A stretch of 46,639 nucleotides of DNA from a virus. This document shows, piece by piece, positions 33,045 to 40,615 of this stretch. The notes beneath the pieces were generated by a model. The model saw only the letters and a list, made by a program, of their open reading frames with translations. It did no database searches and was not told the DNA's origin. Positions within the stretch are counted from its first letter, which is position 1, and the number at the start of each line of letters is the position of its first letter. The stretch spans positions 1-46,639 of the IMG/VR virus record IMGVR_UViG_3300026276_000093; one strand, given 5' to 3'. Made by a program: the position numbers and the translations under genes.

Positions 33045-33174
33045 CAGTGAATCGCCACTAAATTTAGTTTTGGAACGAGAGCGATGCTCCCGAAAGCATA
33101 TTAGTAGCTAATGAAAATTTGGCTTAATGAATTGGGTTTTGAAATTAAAGAAATTTCAGTGTCCTTTCACGTTT

Positions 33175-33251
33175 AAAAAAAGCCCGCTCGGACGGCGGGA
33201 AAATATCAAAGGTATCAATATTACGCTTCTGGATGGCGGTTACTCCACCCA
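33175..33251 (-). ncRNA. Candidate small RNA unit F
   Basis: On minus, TGGTGA, 16 bp, TAATCT (33258-33263), 7 nt, then hairpin GGGTGG/CCATCC (33231-33250) repeat the plan of units A-D with an unrelated stem. It ends at terminator CCCGC-CGTCCGA-GCGGG with seven T residues. RNA would be about 77 nt. Confidence 0.45.
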
Positions 33252-33295
33252 CTCTAAAGATTAGCTAATGCTTAGATATTCACCATAAAGCAGGT

Positions 33296-33381
33296 AAAAA
33301 AAGAGCCCGTTGTCTAGGCGGGCTTTTGTAAGGGTACGAATGGAACATGGCCTTGATGAGCCTGCTGATCTTTTGTCAGCT
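33296..33381 (-). ncRNA. Candidate small RNA unit A
   Basis: On minus, TAGCAA, 16 bp, TACCCT (33388-33393), 7 nt, then 5' hairpin GCTGACAAAAGATCAGC (33364-33380). A variable stretch with CATTCGTACCCTTAC follows, then terminator AGCCCG-CCTAGACAA-CGGGCT and a T run. RNA about 85 nt. The terminator is identical to that of unit D. Confidence 0.6.
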
Positions 33382-33426
33382 GAGTTAAGGGTAGTCTGCG
33401 GTGCGCTGATTGCTAGATTTGAATCG

Positions 33427-33507
33427 AAAAAAAAGCCCGAGTTAACGTCGGGCTATCAGTAGGTAGGTATTCATGGCCTTGGCAGGCTTGCTGATCTTAT
33501 GTCAGCT
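33427..33507 (-). ncRNA. Candidate small RNA unit B
   Basis: On minus, TGGAAA, 16 bp, TATCCT (33514-33519), 7 nt, hairpin GCTGACATAAGATCAGC (33490-33506), a second short stem GCCT/AGGC, then pyrimidine-rich ATACCTACCTACTGAT and terminator AGCCCGA/TCGGGCT with eight T residues. The promoter region is nearly identical to that of unit C. Confidence 0.6.
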
Positions 33508-33553
33508 AGTTTGAGGATAGCGCAGGGTGGTGATTTTTCCAGATTGCAGGTAT

Positions 33554-33815
33554 AAAAAAGCCCGCAAAAGCGGGCGAAAAACAGTTCAAGGCTCGGCTGG
33601 TAAGTCACTATAGGGGGACTAAAGTGACTTAAATGAAGCTATAAGCACTTATGAATTTTATATCTGCAAAGATCGAACACGAGCGGTTTGCACGCCTTGA
33701 TTGTGGATTCTATGGAGTATGTGCTCCTAGAGCTTATCGGCGGCATTCTGATTTTGTATTTAGTAACACACCCAGGGTGTGCAAGTACAACAAAGAATGA
33801 GAGTCAGCTCATTCG
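33554..33815 (-). ncRNA. Candidate small RNA unit E (longer)
   Basis: On minus, TGGCAT, 16 bp, TATTTT (33822-33827), 7 nt, then a perfect stem GAATGAG-CTGACT-CTCATTC (33795-33814). The promoter resembles units B and C (shared AATCTGG), but the hairpin sequence is different. The next T-run terminator is at 33554-33575 (GCCCGC-TTTT-GCGGGC), making RNA about 260 nt unless it ends earlier near CACACC/GGTGTG (33766-33780). Confidence 0.45.
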
Positions 33816-33859
33816 TATCGAAAAATAGACGGTTCGTGAAAAAATGCCAGATTAGGAGT

Positions 33860-33939
33860 AAAAAAAGCCCGCACTATAGGCGGGCTACGACTCAGTAGGA
33901 GATAGTACTTTTTGCATCAGTTCTGATCTTTTGTCAGCT
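33860..33939 (-). ncRNA. Candidate small RNA unit C
   Basis: On minus, TGGAAA, 16 bp, TATTCT (33946-33951), then hairpin CTGACAAAAGATCAG (33923-33937) starting about 7 nt on. The variable part contains TACTATCTCCTACTGAG, which includes an anti-Shine-Dalgarno-like CTCCT. It ends at terminator AGCCCGC-CTATAGT-GCGGGCT with seven T residues. RNA about 80 nt. Confidence 0.6.
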
Positions 33940-33985
33940 GATATCAGAATAGCGCAGGGTGGTGATTTTTCCAGATTACAGGCAC

Positions 33986-34010
33986 AAAAAAACCGGCTCG
34001 CTGGCCGGCC
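33986..34010 (-). terminator. Minus-strand terminator T8
   Basis: CCGGC-CAGCGA-GCCGG is followed by seven T residues on minus. Upstream (34018-34070) a weaker match to the array promoter plan exists (TGGCCT, 16 bp, TAAGGT, 7 nt, GCAA/TTGC). Confidence 0.6.
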
Positions 34011-34151
34011 TGCATTTGCAAAACATCAGAACATTGCGCTAAGTACCTTACCGCTAGTATTAGAGTAGGCCACTGAGGTCAGATAGATACCTAAAGCGAC
34101 ATTAAGTTTGAGTTATGCGTTATGGAACGCTGTAAGGTTTGGATTTTTGGC

Positions 34152-34234
34152 AAAAAAAGAGCCCGTTGTCTAGGCGGGCTTATGTAAGGGTATGAATGAT
34201 TTGCCTTGGCAGGCTTGCTGATCTTGCGTCAGCT
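34152..34234 (-). ncRNA. Candidate small RNA unit D
   Basis: On minus, TAGCAA, 16 bp, TATTCT (34241-34246), 7 nt, hairpin GCTGACGCAAGATCAGC (34217-34233), a stem GCCT/AGGC, variable CATTCATACCCTTACAT, then the same terminator as unit A with seven T residues. RNA about 82 nt. Loop bases differ from A-C while the stem is kept. Confidence 0.6.
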
Positions 34235-34278
34235 GACATTAGAATAGTCCTGTTGCTTTAAATTGCTATCTTTCTGGC

Positions 34279-34303
34279 AAAAAAAAGCCCGCGGGGAGCA
34301 GGC
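34279..34303 (-). terminator. Minus-strand terminator T10
   Basis: GCCTGC-TCCCC-GCGGGC is followed by eight T residues on minus. The 200 bp upstream (34304-34507) shows stems such as AGGGA/TCCCT but no clear unit. Confidence 0.6.
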
Positions 34304-34507
34304 AATTAACTTAAGTGTCTTTCAAGGGAACATCCCTGTATCTGCAAATTTGTACAGACTACTCACCTTAAACCTTCTCACAGTAACTATATGGTTTTAT
34401 TATGGATGGGTACAAAATAGTGAGTCTTGCGCATGATTCGTGTTAATGGCACGGCATTGAGAGGTAAATTGTAGGAAATTCAGGTGTAATGCCATGGTCG
34501 GAGGCAC

Positions 34508-34533
34508 AAAAAACCCGGCTCGGTGTCCAGGTT
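34508..34533 (-). terminator. Terminator of the DUF3037 gene
   Basis: AACCTGG/CCGGGTT arms are followed by T residues on minus, 9 bp after the DUF3037 stop codon. Confidence 0.65.
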
Positions 34534-34541
34534 ATGCAAAA

Positions 34542-35360
34542 TTAAAGAGAGGCTTTAGCAAATTCAATGATCGATTTTTCATCATCATGCTTAAAGTGAG
34601 CAATGTGGTGTCTATCAAAGGTTTTTCTAATTTCGTCCATCGCCTTAGACTCGATTGATTTAGGAGATGTATGTCCGTCGAGAGTGAAAAGCACATTTTT
34701 CAGAGAGAGAATATTCTCCGCTGCAGCTCTGGTCACACGTGAAACCCAAGAATCGCAGTGCTCCATCATTTTACCTGGCTGGCTCTGAACAAAAGCCAGC
34801 GGTTTGATAGCGCAGAGAACCTCGTCTGCTGATTTCGCAACAAATGGCATCGTAAAACGAGTAAGCTCTCCCCCGAAAGTTTCCTTCCTGAAAGAGTCCT
34901 TTAGCTCGGCATAAGTGTTAAGCCTACGACGAAGCTCCTTAGCCAAAATTTCTTCTCTACGTTCCTTGCTGAAGTCAGAGTGATTCACAAACTGATTATA
35001 AATCCTCAGTAACTCTTTCTCAGGATCGTTCGCCATTACAACTCGCGTAGAGCTGAAATGAAAAATTGACTCCTTTCTTGTGGTCAAATAGTTGAAAAAA
35101 TTTGCTAGCTGTTCGTCGGTCTGGAAATGGTAGCTTTGCTCCTGAGCAAAACGAAGTTCTCTGGCAACTGCATCTTTTGCTAGAGGGAAAATAGTGTCAT
35201 CTCTGAAGAAAGCGCTAATCCTGGCATCGTTGCTTTGGGTCAACATAAAGTGAAATGTTCTTTTTTTAGGCGAGCACATGACTACACCGATATTTGCGAA
35301 CTCCTCAGTCTCCGCATAAGGTGCATATCTCACAATGCTGTAAAGGCATGGAGTGGTCAT
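34542..35360 (-). CDS. DUF3037 domain protein
   Basis: This 272-residue protein begins MTTPCLYSIVRYAPYAETEE, FANIGVVMCSPKKRTFHFML, the signature of DUF3037 proteins. The C-terminal half is helical. ATG 35360 is preferred (GGAG 9 nt upstream) over TTG 35375. It lies downstream of two DinI-like genes on the same strand and directly upstream of the small-RNA array, so it may belong to an SOS-controlled accessory operon. Biochemical function is unknown; a defence or exclusion role is only inference from its place at the prophage end. Confidence 0.65.
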   Translation of the reverse strand: MTTPCLYSIVRYAPYAETEEFANIGVVMCSPKKRTFHFMLTQSNDARISAFFRDDTIFPLAKDAVARELRFAQEQSYHFQTDEQLANFFNYLTTRKESIFHFSSTRVVMANDPEKELLRIYNQFVNHSDFSKERREEILAKELRRRLNTYAELKDSFRKETFGGELTRFTMPFVAKSADEVLCAIKPLAFVQSQPGKMMEHCDSWVSRVTRAAAENILSLKNVLFTLDGHTSPKSIESKAMDEIRKTFDRHHIAHFKHDDEKSIIEFAKASL

Positions 35361-35452
35361 GTTATTTTGCTCCAAAAATCATCACTATTTGATAGATCCG
35401 ATTCTTTACATCACAAATGCTGGGGTTTTACTCAGTGGTTTCAAGCACGACT

Positions 35453-35689
35453 TCAAGGCTGAAACCAATCATCAGCACTTTCCCACGTGTCCTGCAACAT
35501 CACATCGATCACTTCTTTATCACGGGGCGTTCCGCCCATCACCGACATCCCATCGCTGCCAGCTCGGCGAACGCTGAACGTTGCGCTTGGGTAATTCCTT
35601 TCAAGCCTTTTCTCAAACTCAGCTTTGAAGTCCTCGACCGCGCCAGCGGGCAGCTGCTTAGTTTTATCGATCAGCAATTCAACTTGCAT
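35453..35689 (-). CDS. DinI-like SOS protein
   Basis: This 78-residue protein (MQVELLIDKTKQLPAGAVED; SDGMSVMGGTPRDKEVIDVM; LQDTWESADDWF) closely follows DinI, which binds RecA filaments and modulates LexA, UmuD and repressor cleavage. GGGGG precedes the ATG. It is 9 bp downstream of a second DinI-like gene, in an operon with a LexA box. Confidence 0.85.
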   Translation of the reverse strand: MQVELLIDKTKQLPAGAVEDFKAEFEKRLERNYPSATFSVRRAGSDGMSVMGGTPRDKEVIDVMLQDTWESADDWFQP

Positions 35690-35698
35690 AAATCCCCC

Positions 35699-35941
35699 TT
35701 ACTCCACACCGAGCCAGTTACCGGCATCATCAAACATCTCCTCAATGATCCCCACCAGAACTGCCTTCTGTGCCTTGCTGGCGTCTGTGTTGATGCTGCT
35801 GAGCGTCGCCATCGGTTTAACCTTCACTTCTGCTTCAGGGAAGGTGCCATGAACCCGCTTGGTCAGTTCAGCCAGGATCAGCGCGTTGGCGTTCTGCACG
35901 CCGGCCATATTTCTTTTGTCGTAAATCAGCTCAATAAACAT
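35699..35941 (-). CDS. DinI-like family protein
   Basis: This 80-residue protein (MFIELIYDKRNMAGVQNANA; SSINTDASKAQKAVLVGIIE; EMFDDAGNWL) belongs to the shorter DinI-like phage family related to Tum-type antirepressors. The start at 35941 is chosen because the longer frame from 35974 would run through the LexA box. Such genes link prophage induction to DNA damage. Confidence 0.8.
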   Translation of the reverse strand: MFIELIYDKRNMAGVQNANALILAELTKRVHGTFPEAEVKVKPMATLSSINTDASKAQKAVLVGIIEEMFDDAGNWLGVE

Positions 35942-35960
35942 AAAATCGCCCAAACAAGTT

Positions 35961-35980
35961 AACTGGTTATGCATACAGTA
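35961..35980 (-). promoter_or_regulatory. LexA box of the DinI-like operon
   Basis: On minus the site reads TACTGTATGCATAACCAGTT, close to the LexA consensus (CTGT, 8 bp, ACAG; here CCAG). It lies 19 bp upstream of the first DinI-like ATG. SOS control is therefore likely. Confidence 0.75.
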
Positions 35981-36109
35981 TTGTTTGTTTTCGTAAAATA
36001 AAACCCTTCTGCAAAACTAATTTTAATGCGTTGAAATATATAGGGATAGGAAGAGAGATTTGCAAACCAAAAAACTTGATAATTCGGCCATATTTATTAT
36101 TTAAAACAA

Positions 36110-36140
36110 TAATTTATTTTATATTCACTTACCTAGGATT
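36110..36140. other. Right prophage boundary (attR region)
   Basis: An A+T-rich stretch (36000-36130) typical of att regions gives way at about 36137 to sequence coding for the middle of a porin, preceded by an in-frame stop (36134-36136). The core repeat cannot be defined because the left junction is outside the window. Confidence 0.5.
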
Positions 36141-36649
36141 TCGGCATGGGTATCAGCGCAGGTGCAGCTTATGCATCTTCTGACCGTACAAACGATCAGA
36201 CAAACGCAGCGGGCGAAAACTTTGCAGGTGGCGATAAAGCTGACGTCTGGACTGTAGGCGCTAAATTCGATTCAGAAGGCGTTTATCTGGCGACCATGTA
36301 TTCTGAAACGCGCAATATGACACTTTACGGTGATAACGGCGTTGCAAATAAAACTCAGAACTTCGAAGTGACTGCACAATATCAATTCGATTTTGGTCTG
36401 CGTCCGGAAGTGTCTTACCTGCAATCTAAAGGCAAAGACCTGACCGCTGATGGTAGCAACTCTTCGGATAATAACGACAAAGATCTGGTTAAATACGTTT
36501 CTGTTGGTACCAGCTATTACTTCAACAAAAATATGTCCACCTACGTTGATTACAAAATCAACCTGCTGGATAGCGACGATAATTTCTACGAAAACAACGG
36601 TATCTCTACCGATGATATCGTAGCAGTAGGTCTGGTATATCAGTTCTGA
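36137..36649 (+). pseudogene. Porin 3' fragment (OmpC/OmpF family)
   Basis: About 170 residues match the C-terminal half of enterobacterial general porins: [70 protein letters not shown] and final VAVGLVYQF. The signal peptide and first about 190 residues are absent, and a stop precedes the homologous region. Most simply the prophage integrated within this porin gene. A phage-borne porin relic, as known near lambdoid prophage ends, is the alternative. A terminator follows. Confidence 0.8.
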
Positions 36650-36684
36650 TTCTTCTGACCAAAAGTCTGAGTATTAGCGCAATG

Positions 36685-36712
36685 AAAACCCATCTTCGGA
36701 TGGGTTTTTTTG
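36685..36712 (+). terminator. Porin gene terminator
   Basis: AAAACCCATC-TTCG-GATGGGTTTT is followed by further T residues. Confidence 0.8.
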
Positions 36713-36860
36713 TGCCCAAATCGTGACTTTATGTGCGTTAGGCCTGTGACCGCCTTCAATAATGCAACAGTCTTTGTTATATTATTGACCAGCTCACGTA
36801 CAGGGTTATTCCTCTGTGATACGGTGCTTAACCTAAGACTTGGTTTCTCAGGACAATGAC

Positions 36861-37346
36861 ATGTTAGATTATCGCTTTCCGACAGCCATGCAGATGGTGT
36901 TTTGTATCGCTCAGTCCCAAAAGGCTGCACAGCGCTGCACCAGTGCGATCTTAGCTACGGGTCTGGAAGCCAACTCCAGCTTCATCCGCAAACTGATGGT
37001 GCCGCTGACTCAGCATGGCATCATCGTTTCCACGCTTGGCCGTACCGGCTCAATTCATCTTGGCCGCCCTGCGGAAGACATCACGCTGCGCGATATTTAC
37101 TGCGCCGTGATTGAAGACAAACGCCTGTGGGCCGCGCGTCCTGATGTCCCAGCCCGCTGCGTCGTTAGCGCCAATGCCTGTACTTATTTCAAAAATATTG
37201 TGAATGAGGCCGAAGAGGCGTCATTGCAGGTACTGGGCCGTCATACCGTGGCCGATGCGCTGGCCGAGTTCGAACGCGGCGGCAAGTACAAATGTACTAA
37301 AGATCTGGCTGCGGAATACGCAGACAATTCTCTCTGCTCTAAATAG
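36861..37346 (+). CDS. oqxR: Rrf2-family repressor OqxR
   Basis: This 161-residue protein (MLDYRFPTAMQMVFCIAQSQ; LEANSSFIRKLMVPLTQHGI; SIHLGRPAEDITLRDIYCAV; RCVVSANACTYF) matches OqxR, the Rrf2-type winged-helix repressor of oqxAB. AGGAC precedes the ATG; the upstream GTG at 36840 is unlikely. It lies downstream of oqxB and converges on it, the same order as in Klebsiella. Its two nearby cysteines (ARCVVSANAC) could sense a ligand or redox state, but this is inference. Confidence 0.85.
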   Translation: MLDYRFPTAMQMVFCIAQSQKAAQRCTSAILATGLEANSSFIRKLMVPLTQHGIIVSTLGRTGSIHLGRPAEDITLRDIYCAVIEDKRLWAARPDVPARCVVSANACTYFKNIVNEAEEASLQVLGRHTVADALAEFERGGKYKCTKDLAAEYADNSLCSK

Positions 37347-37397
37347 AATTTCTGCCCTCAAGATTCCACACCTGAGATTTCTACAATGTTCAGATGT

Positions 37398-37427
37398 AAA
37401 AAAGCCGGGATAATATCCCGGCTTTTT
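37398..37427. terminator. Bidirectional terminator between oqxR and oqxB
   Basis: A perfect inverted repeat AAAGCCGGGATA/TATCCCGGCTTT has A and T runs on both sides, serving both convergent genes. Confidence 0.8.
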
Positions 37428-37446
37428 ACTTTCTGTCATTCACCAC

Positions 37447-40400
37447 TCAGACGGTCTGGTTTTCCAGCGCAGGTTGTTTACGCGTCACCAGCTTGCGCAA
37501 GGCGACATAAAACACCGGCGTCAGGAACAACCCGAACAACGTCACGCCCAGCATCCCGGAAAACACGGTGATTCCTGTCACGCCGCGCACTTCAGCGCCA
37601 GCGCCGTGACCGAGGATCAACGGAATTGTACCGGCGATAAACGCAATCGACGTCATCACGATAGGGCGCAGACGCAGGCGACAAGCCTCAAGCGCCGACT
37701 CCACAATTCCTTTCCCCTGCATCTCCAGTTCACGGGCGAACTCGACAATCAGGATGGCGTTCTTACAAGCCAGCCCCATCAGCACCACCAGCCCGACCTG
37801 CACGAAGACATTGTTGTCACCGCCGGTTAGCCATACGCCAAACAGCGCGGAAAGCATCGTCATCGGTACAATCAGGATAACCGCCAGCGGCAGCGTCCAG
37901 CTCTCATACAGCGCCGCCAACACCAGAAACGCCAGTAAGACCGACATCGGGAACACGATCAGCGCCGCGTTACCTTGTGTCGATTGCTGATAGCTCAGAT
38001 CCGTCCATTCGATATTCATGCCGTTTGGCAGCAGGTTTTTCGACATCGCCGTCAGCTCGGTCATGGCCTGCGTCGAAGACAGCACGCGCGGGTCAGCGTC
38101 ACCAATCAAATCCGCCGCCGGGTAGCCGTTATAGCGGATCACCGGATCCGGTCCGTAGGTAGTGGTGATATTCAGCATACTGCCGATCGGCACCATTTCA
38201 CCTTTGTCATTACGGGTACGCAGATTGGCGATATCCTCCACGCTGTCGCGGAACTGGCCGTCGGCCTGCGCCATTACCTTCCAGGTGCGTCCGAACCGGT
38301 TGAAGTCATTGATATAAGACGAGCCGAGATACACCTGTAACGTGCTGAACAAATCATCCAGCGACACGCCCTGCGCCTTGGCCTTATCACGGTCGATGTG
38401 CGCATCCAGCTGCGGCACGTTAGCCTGATAAGAGGAGATAGGGAAGCCCATCCCCGGCGTCTGCATAATCGAACCGGACATGGTGTTAATCGCAGTCTGT
38501 AACGCACCGTAGCCCAACCCTGCACGATCCTGAATATACAGCGAATACCCGGACCCCTGACCTAAGCCCAGAATCGGCGGCGGCATAATCGAGAAGGCAA
38601 AGCCTTCCTGAATCTGCGAGATCTTGGCGTTGATTTCAGCGTTGATTTCAGCCGCCGTGCGGGTACGTTCACCCAGCGGTTTCAGCGCGAAGAACACCGT
38701 GCCGGTATTTGGGGTATTGGTAAACTGCAACGCATTCAGGCCGGGGAAGGCCACCGCGTCTATCACGCCGTCGGTGCTCAGACCGAGCGCACTGATTTTG
38801 CGGATCACCGCATCAGTGCGCGACAGCGAAGCACCTTCCGGCATTTTCACACCGGCAATCAGGTACAGCTTATCCTGCGTCGGAATAAAGCCGCCCGGCA
38901 CCGCTTTGAACATAAACGCCGCACCGCACAGCAGCAGGACGTAGACGACAAACACAGCGCCACGACGCCCGAGGGCTTTCGAGACTGCGTTCTGATAACG
39001 ATGCGAGCTGGCGCTGAAGAAGCGGTTGAACGGTCGGAAAATCCAGCCGAACAGACGGTCAATCAGACGCGACGGCATATCCTTCGGCGCACCGTGCGGT
39101 TTCAGCAGCAATGCCGCCAGCGCAGGGGAGAGCGTCAGGGAGTTGATCGCTGAAATTACGGTAGAAATCGCAATGGTCACCGCAAACTGTTTATAGAACT
39201 GCCCGGTCACGCCGGAAAGGAACGCCATCGGCACAAACACCGCACACAGCACCAGTGCGATCGCAATGATCGGCCCGGACACTTCCCGCATCGCCTGATG
39301 TGCAGCCTCCCGTGGCGCTAAGCCTTCCTCGATATTTCGCTCGACGTTTTCCACCACGACAATGGCGTCATCGACCACAATCCCTATCGCCAGCACCAGC
39401 CCGAAGAGACTGAGCGTGTTTAGTGAAAAGCCGAGCAGATACAGAATACTGAACGTGCCGATAACCGAAATCGGCACCGCCAGCAGCGGAATGATCGACG
39501 CACGCCAGGTTTGCAGGAACAGAATCACCACCAGCACCACCAGCACCACGGCTTCCAGCAGCGTATGGACCACGGCACTTATCGAGTCACGCACGAAGAC
39601 CGTCGGGTCATACGGTGCACGCCAGGTCATACCTTCCGGGAAACGGGCTGAGAGTTCGATCATTTTGGCACGCACGGCGTCTGACAAATCAATCGCGTTC
39701 GCCCCTGGCGACTGGAAGATACCAATGCCGACCGCATCTTTATTATTCAGCTGCGAGCGCAGGGCATAACTGCCTGACCCCATTTCAATACGCGCAACGT
39801 CGCGAAGACGGACGATTTCGCCATTATCACCGCTTTTCAGGATAATATTGCCGAACTCTTCTTCGTTTTTGAGACGTCCCTGTGCGTTGATGGACAACAG
39901 ATAGTCGCTGTCTTTAGGCATCGGCTCAGCGCCCAGCTGACCGGCTGAGACCTGAACGTTTTGCTCACGCATTGCAGTGACAACGTCACTTGCCGTCAGC
40001 CCACGCGCCGCCACTTTGTTCGGATCGAGCCAGACGCGCATGGCATATTCGCCCGCACCGAAGATCTGAATTTGCCCGACGCCCGGCAAACGCGCCAGTT
40101 CGTCTTTCACTTTCAGCGTGGCGTAGTTACTCAAATACAACGAATCGTATTTACCGTTCGGCGATACCAGATGCACCACCAGAGTTAACGTTGGTGACTG
40201 TTTCTGCGTAGTGACGCCCTGACGCCGCACATCTTCAGGTAGCCTCGCTTCCGCCTGCGCCACACGGTTTTGCACCTGAACCTGTGCCTGGTCCGGATCG
40301 GTACCCGGACGGAAGGTGACAGTGGTGACCAGCACGCCGTCGGAACCGGCCACGGATTTCATATACACCATGTTTTCGACGCCGTTGATGGCTTCTTCCA

Positions 40401-40599
40401 GCGGCGTCGCCACGGTTTCAGCAATCACTTTCGGGTTAGCACCCGGATATTCAGCGCGAACCTGTACGCTTGGCGGCACCACATTCGGGTATTCGCTGAC
40501 CGGCAGCAGGGGAATGGCAATCGCCCCGGTGACTAAAATCAAAATCGACAAAACGGCGGCAAAGATCGGCCGGTCGATGAAAAAGCGGGAAAAGTCCAT
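37447..40599 (-). CDS. oqxB: RND multidrug efflux permease OqxB
   Basis: This 1050-residue protein (MDFSRFFIDRPIFAAVLSIL; GIVVDDAIVVVENVERNIEE; LACKNAILIVEFARE; GHGAGAEVRGVTGITVFSGM) is an HAE1-type inner-membrane RND pump, nearly the sequence of OqxB throughout. The paired Asp of VVDDA in TM4 and Lys of ACKNA in TM10 form the proton relay. It exports quinolones, olaquindox, chloramphenicol and related drugs through OqxA and an outer-membrane channel. The gene follows oqxA by 16 bp on the minus strand. It appears full length. Confidence 0.9.
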   Translation of the reverse strand: MDFSRFFIDRPIFAAVLSILILVTGAIAIPLLPVSEYPNVVPPSVQVRAEYPGANPKVIAETVATPLEEAINGVENMVYMKSVAGSDGVLVTTVTFRPGTDPDQAQVQVQNRVAQAEARLPEDVRRQGVTTQKQSPTLTLVVHLVSPNGKYDSLYLSNYATLKVKDELARLPGVGQIQIFGAGEYAMRVWLDPNKVAARGLTASDVVTAMREQNVQVSAGQLGAEPMPKDSDYLLSINAQGRLKNEEEFGNIILKSGDNGEIVRLRDVARIEMGSGSYALRSQLNNKDAVGIGIFQSPGANAIDLSDAVRAKMIELSARFPEGMTWRAPYDPTVFVRDSISAVVHTLLEAVVLVVLVVILFLQTWRASIIPLLAVPISVIGTFSILYLLGFSLNTLSLFGLVLAIGIVVDDAIVVVENVERNIEEGLAPREAAHQAMREVSGPIIAIALVLCAVFVPMAFLSGVTGQFYKQFAVTIAISTVISAINSLTLSPALAALLLKPHGAPKDMPSRLIDRLFGWIFRPFNRFFSASSHRYQNAVSKALGRRGAVFVVYVLLLCGAAFMFKAVPGGFIPTQDKLYLIAGVKMPEGASLSRTDAVIRKISALGLSTDGVIDAVAFPGLNALQFTNTPNTGTVFFALKPLGERTRTAAEINAEINAKISQIQEGFAFSIMPPPILGLGQGSGYSLYIQDRAGLGYGALQTAINTMSGSIMQTPGMGFPISSYQANVPQLDAHIDRDKAKAQGVSLDDLFSTLQVYLGSSYINDFNRFGRTWKVMAQADGQFRDSVEDIANLRTRNDKGEMVPIGSMLNITTTYGPDPVIRYNGYPAADLIGDADPRVLSSTQAMTELTAMSKNLLPNGMNIEWTDLSYQQSTQGNAALIVFPMSVLLAFLVLAALYESWTLPLAVILIVPMTMLSALFGVWLTGGDNNVFVQVGLVVLMGLACKNAILIVEFARELEMQGKGIVESALEACRLRLRPIVMTSIAFIAGTIPLILGHGAGAEVRGVTGITVFSGMLGVTLFGLFLTPVFYVALRKLVTRKQPALENQTV

Positions 40600-40615
40600 G
40601 TGTCAGGATTCTCTT

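Larger units (their letters stand above)
32860..34533 (-). repeat. Tandem array of eleven minus-strand terminators and repeated small transcription units
   Basis: This gene-free region contains GC hairpins followed on the minus strand by runs of 6-9 T. A-runs on plus begin near 32860, 33018, 33175, 33296, 33427, 33554, 33860, 33986, 34152, 34279 and 34508. Between them a promoter-like pattern recurs: hexamer T-A/G-G-x-x-A, 16-bp spacer, TAxxxT hexamer, about 7 nt, then a hairpin. Four units (A-D) are obvious paralogues; three more (E, F, H) keep the architecture with different stems. I interpret it as a tandem cluster of small RNA genes. Confidence 0.65.

Noticed and set aside
32860-34533. 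CRISPR array reading of the repeat region
   Set aside because: Spacing is irregular (100-300 bp), repeats are terminators and promoters rather than constant direct repeats, and no cas gene is nearby.
36120-36160. Exact attR core
   Set aside because: The matching left core is outside the window, so no direct repeat can be shown.
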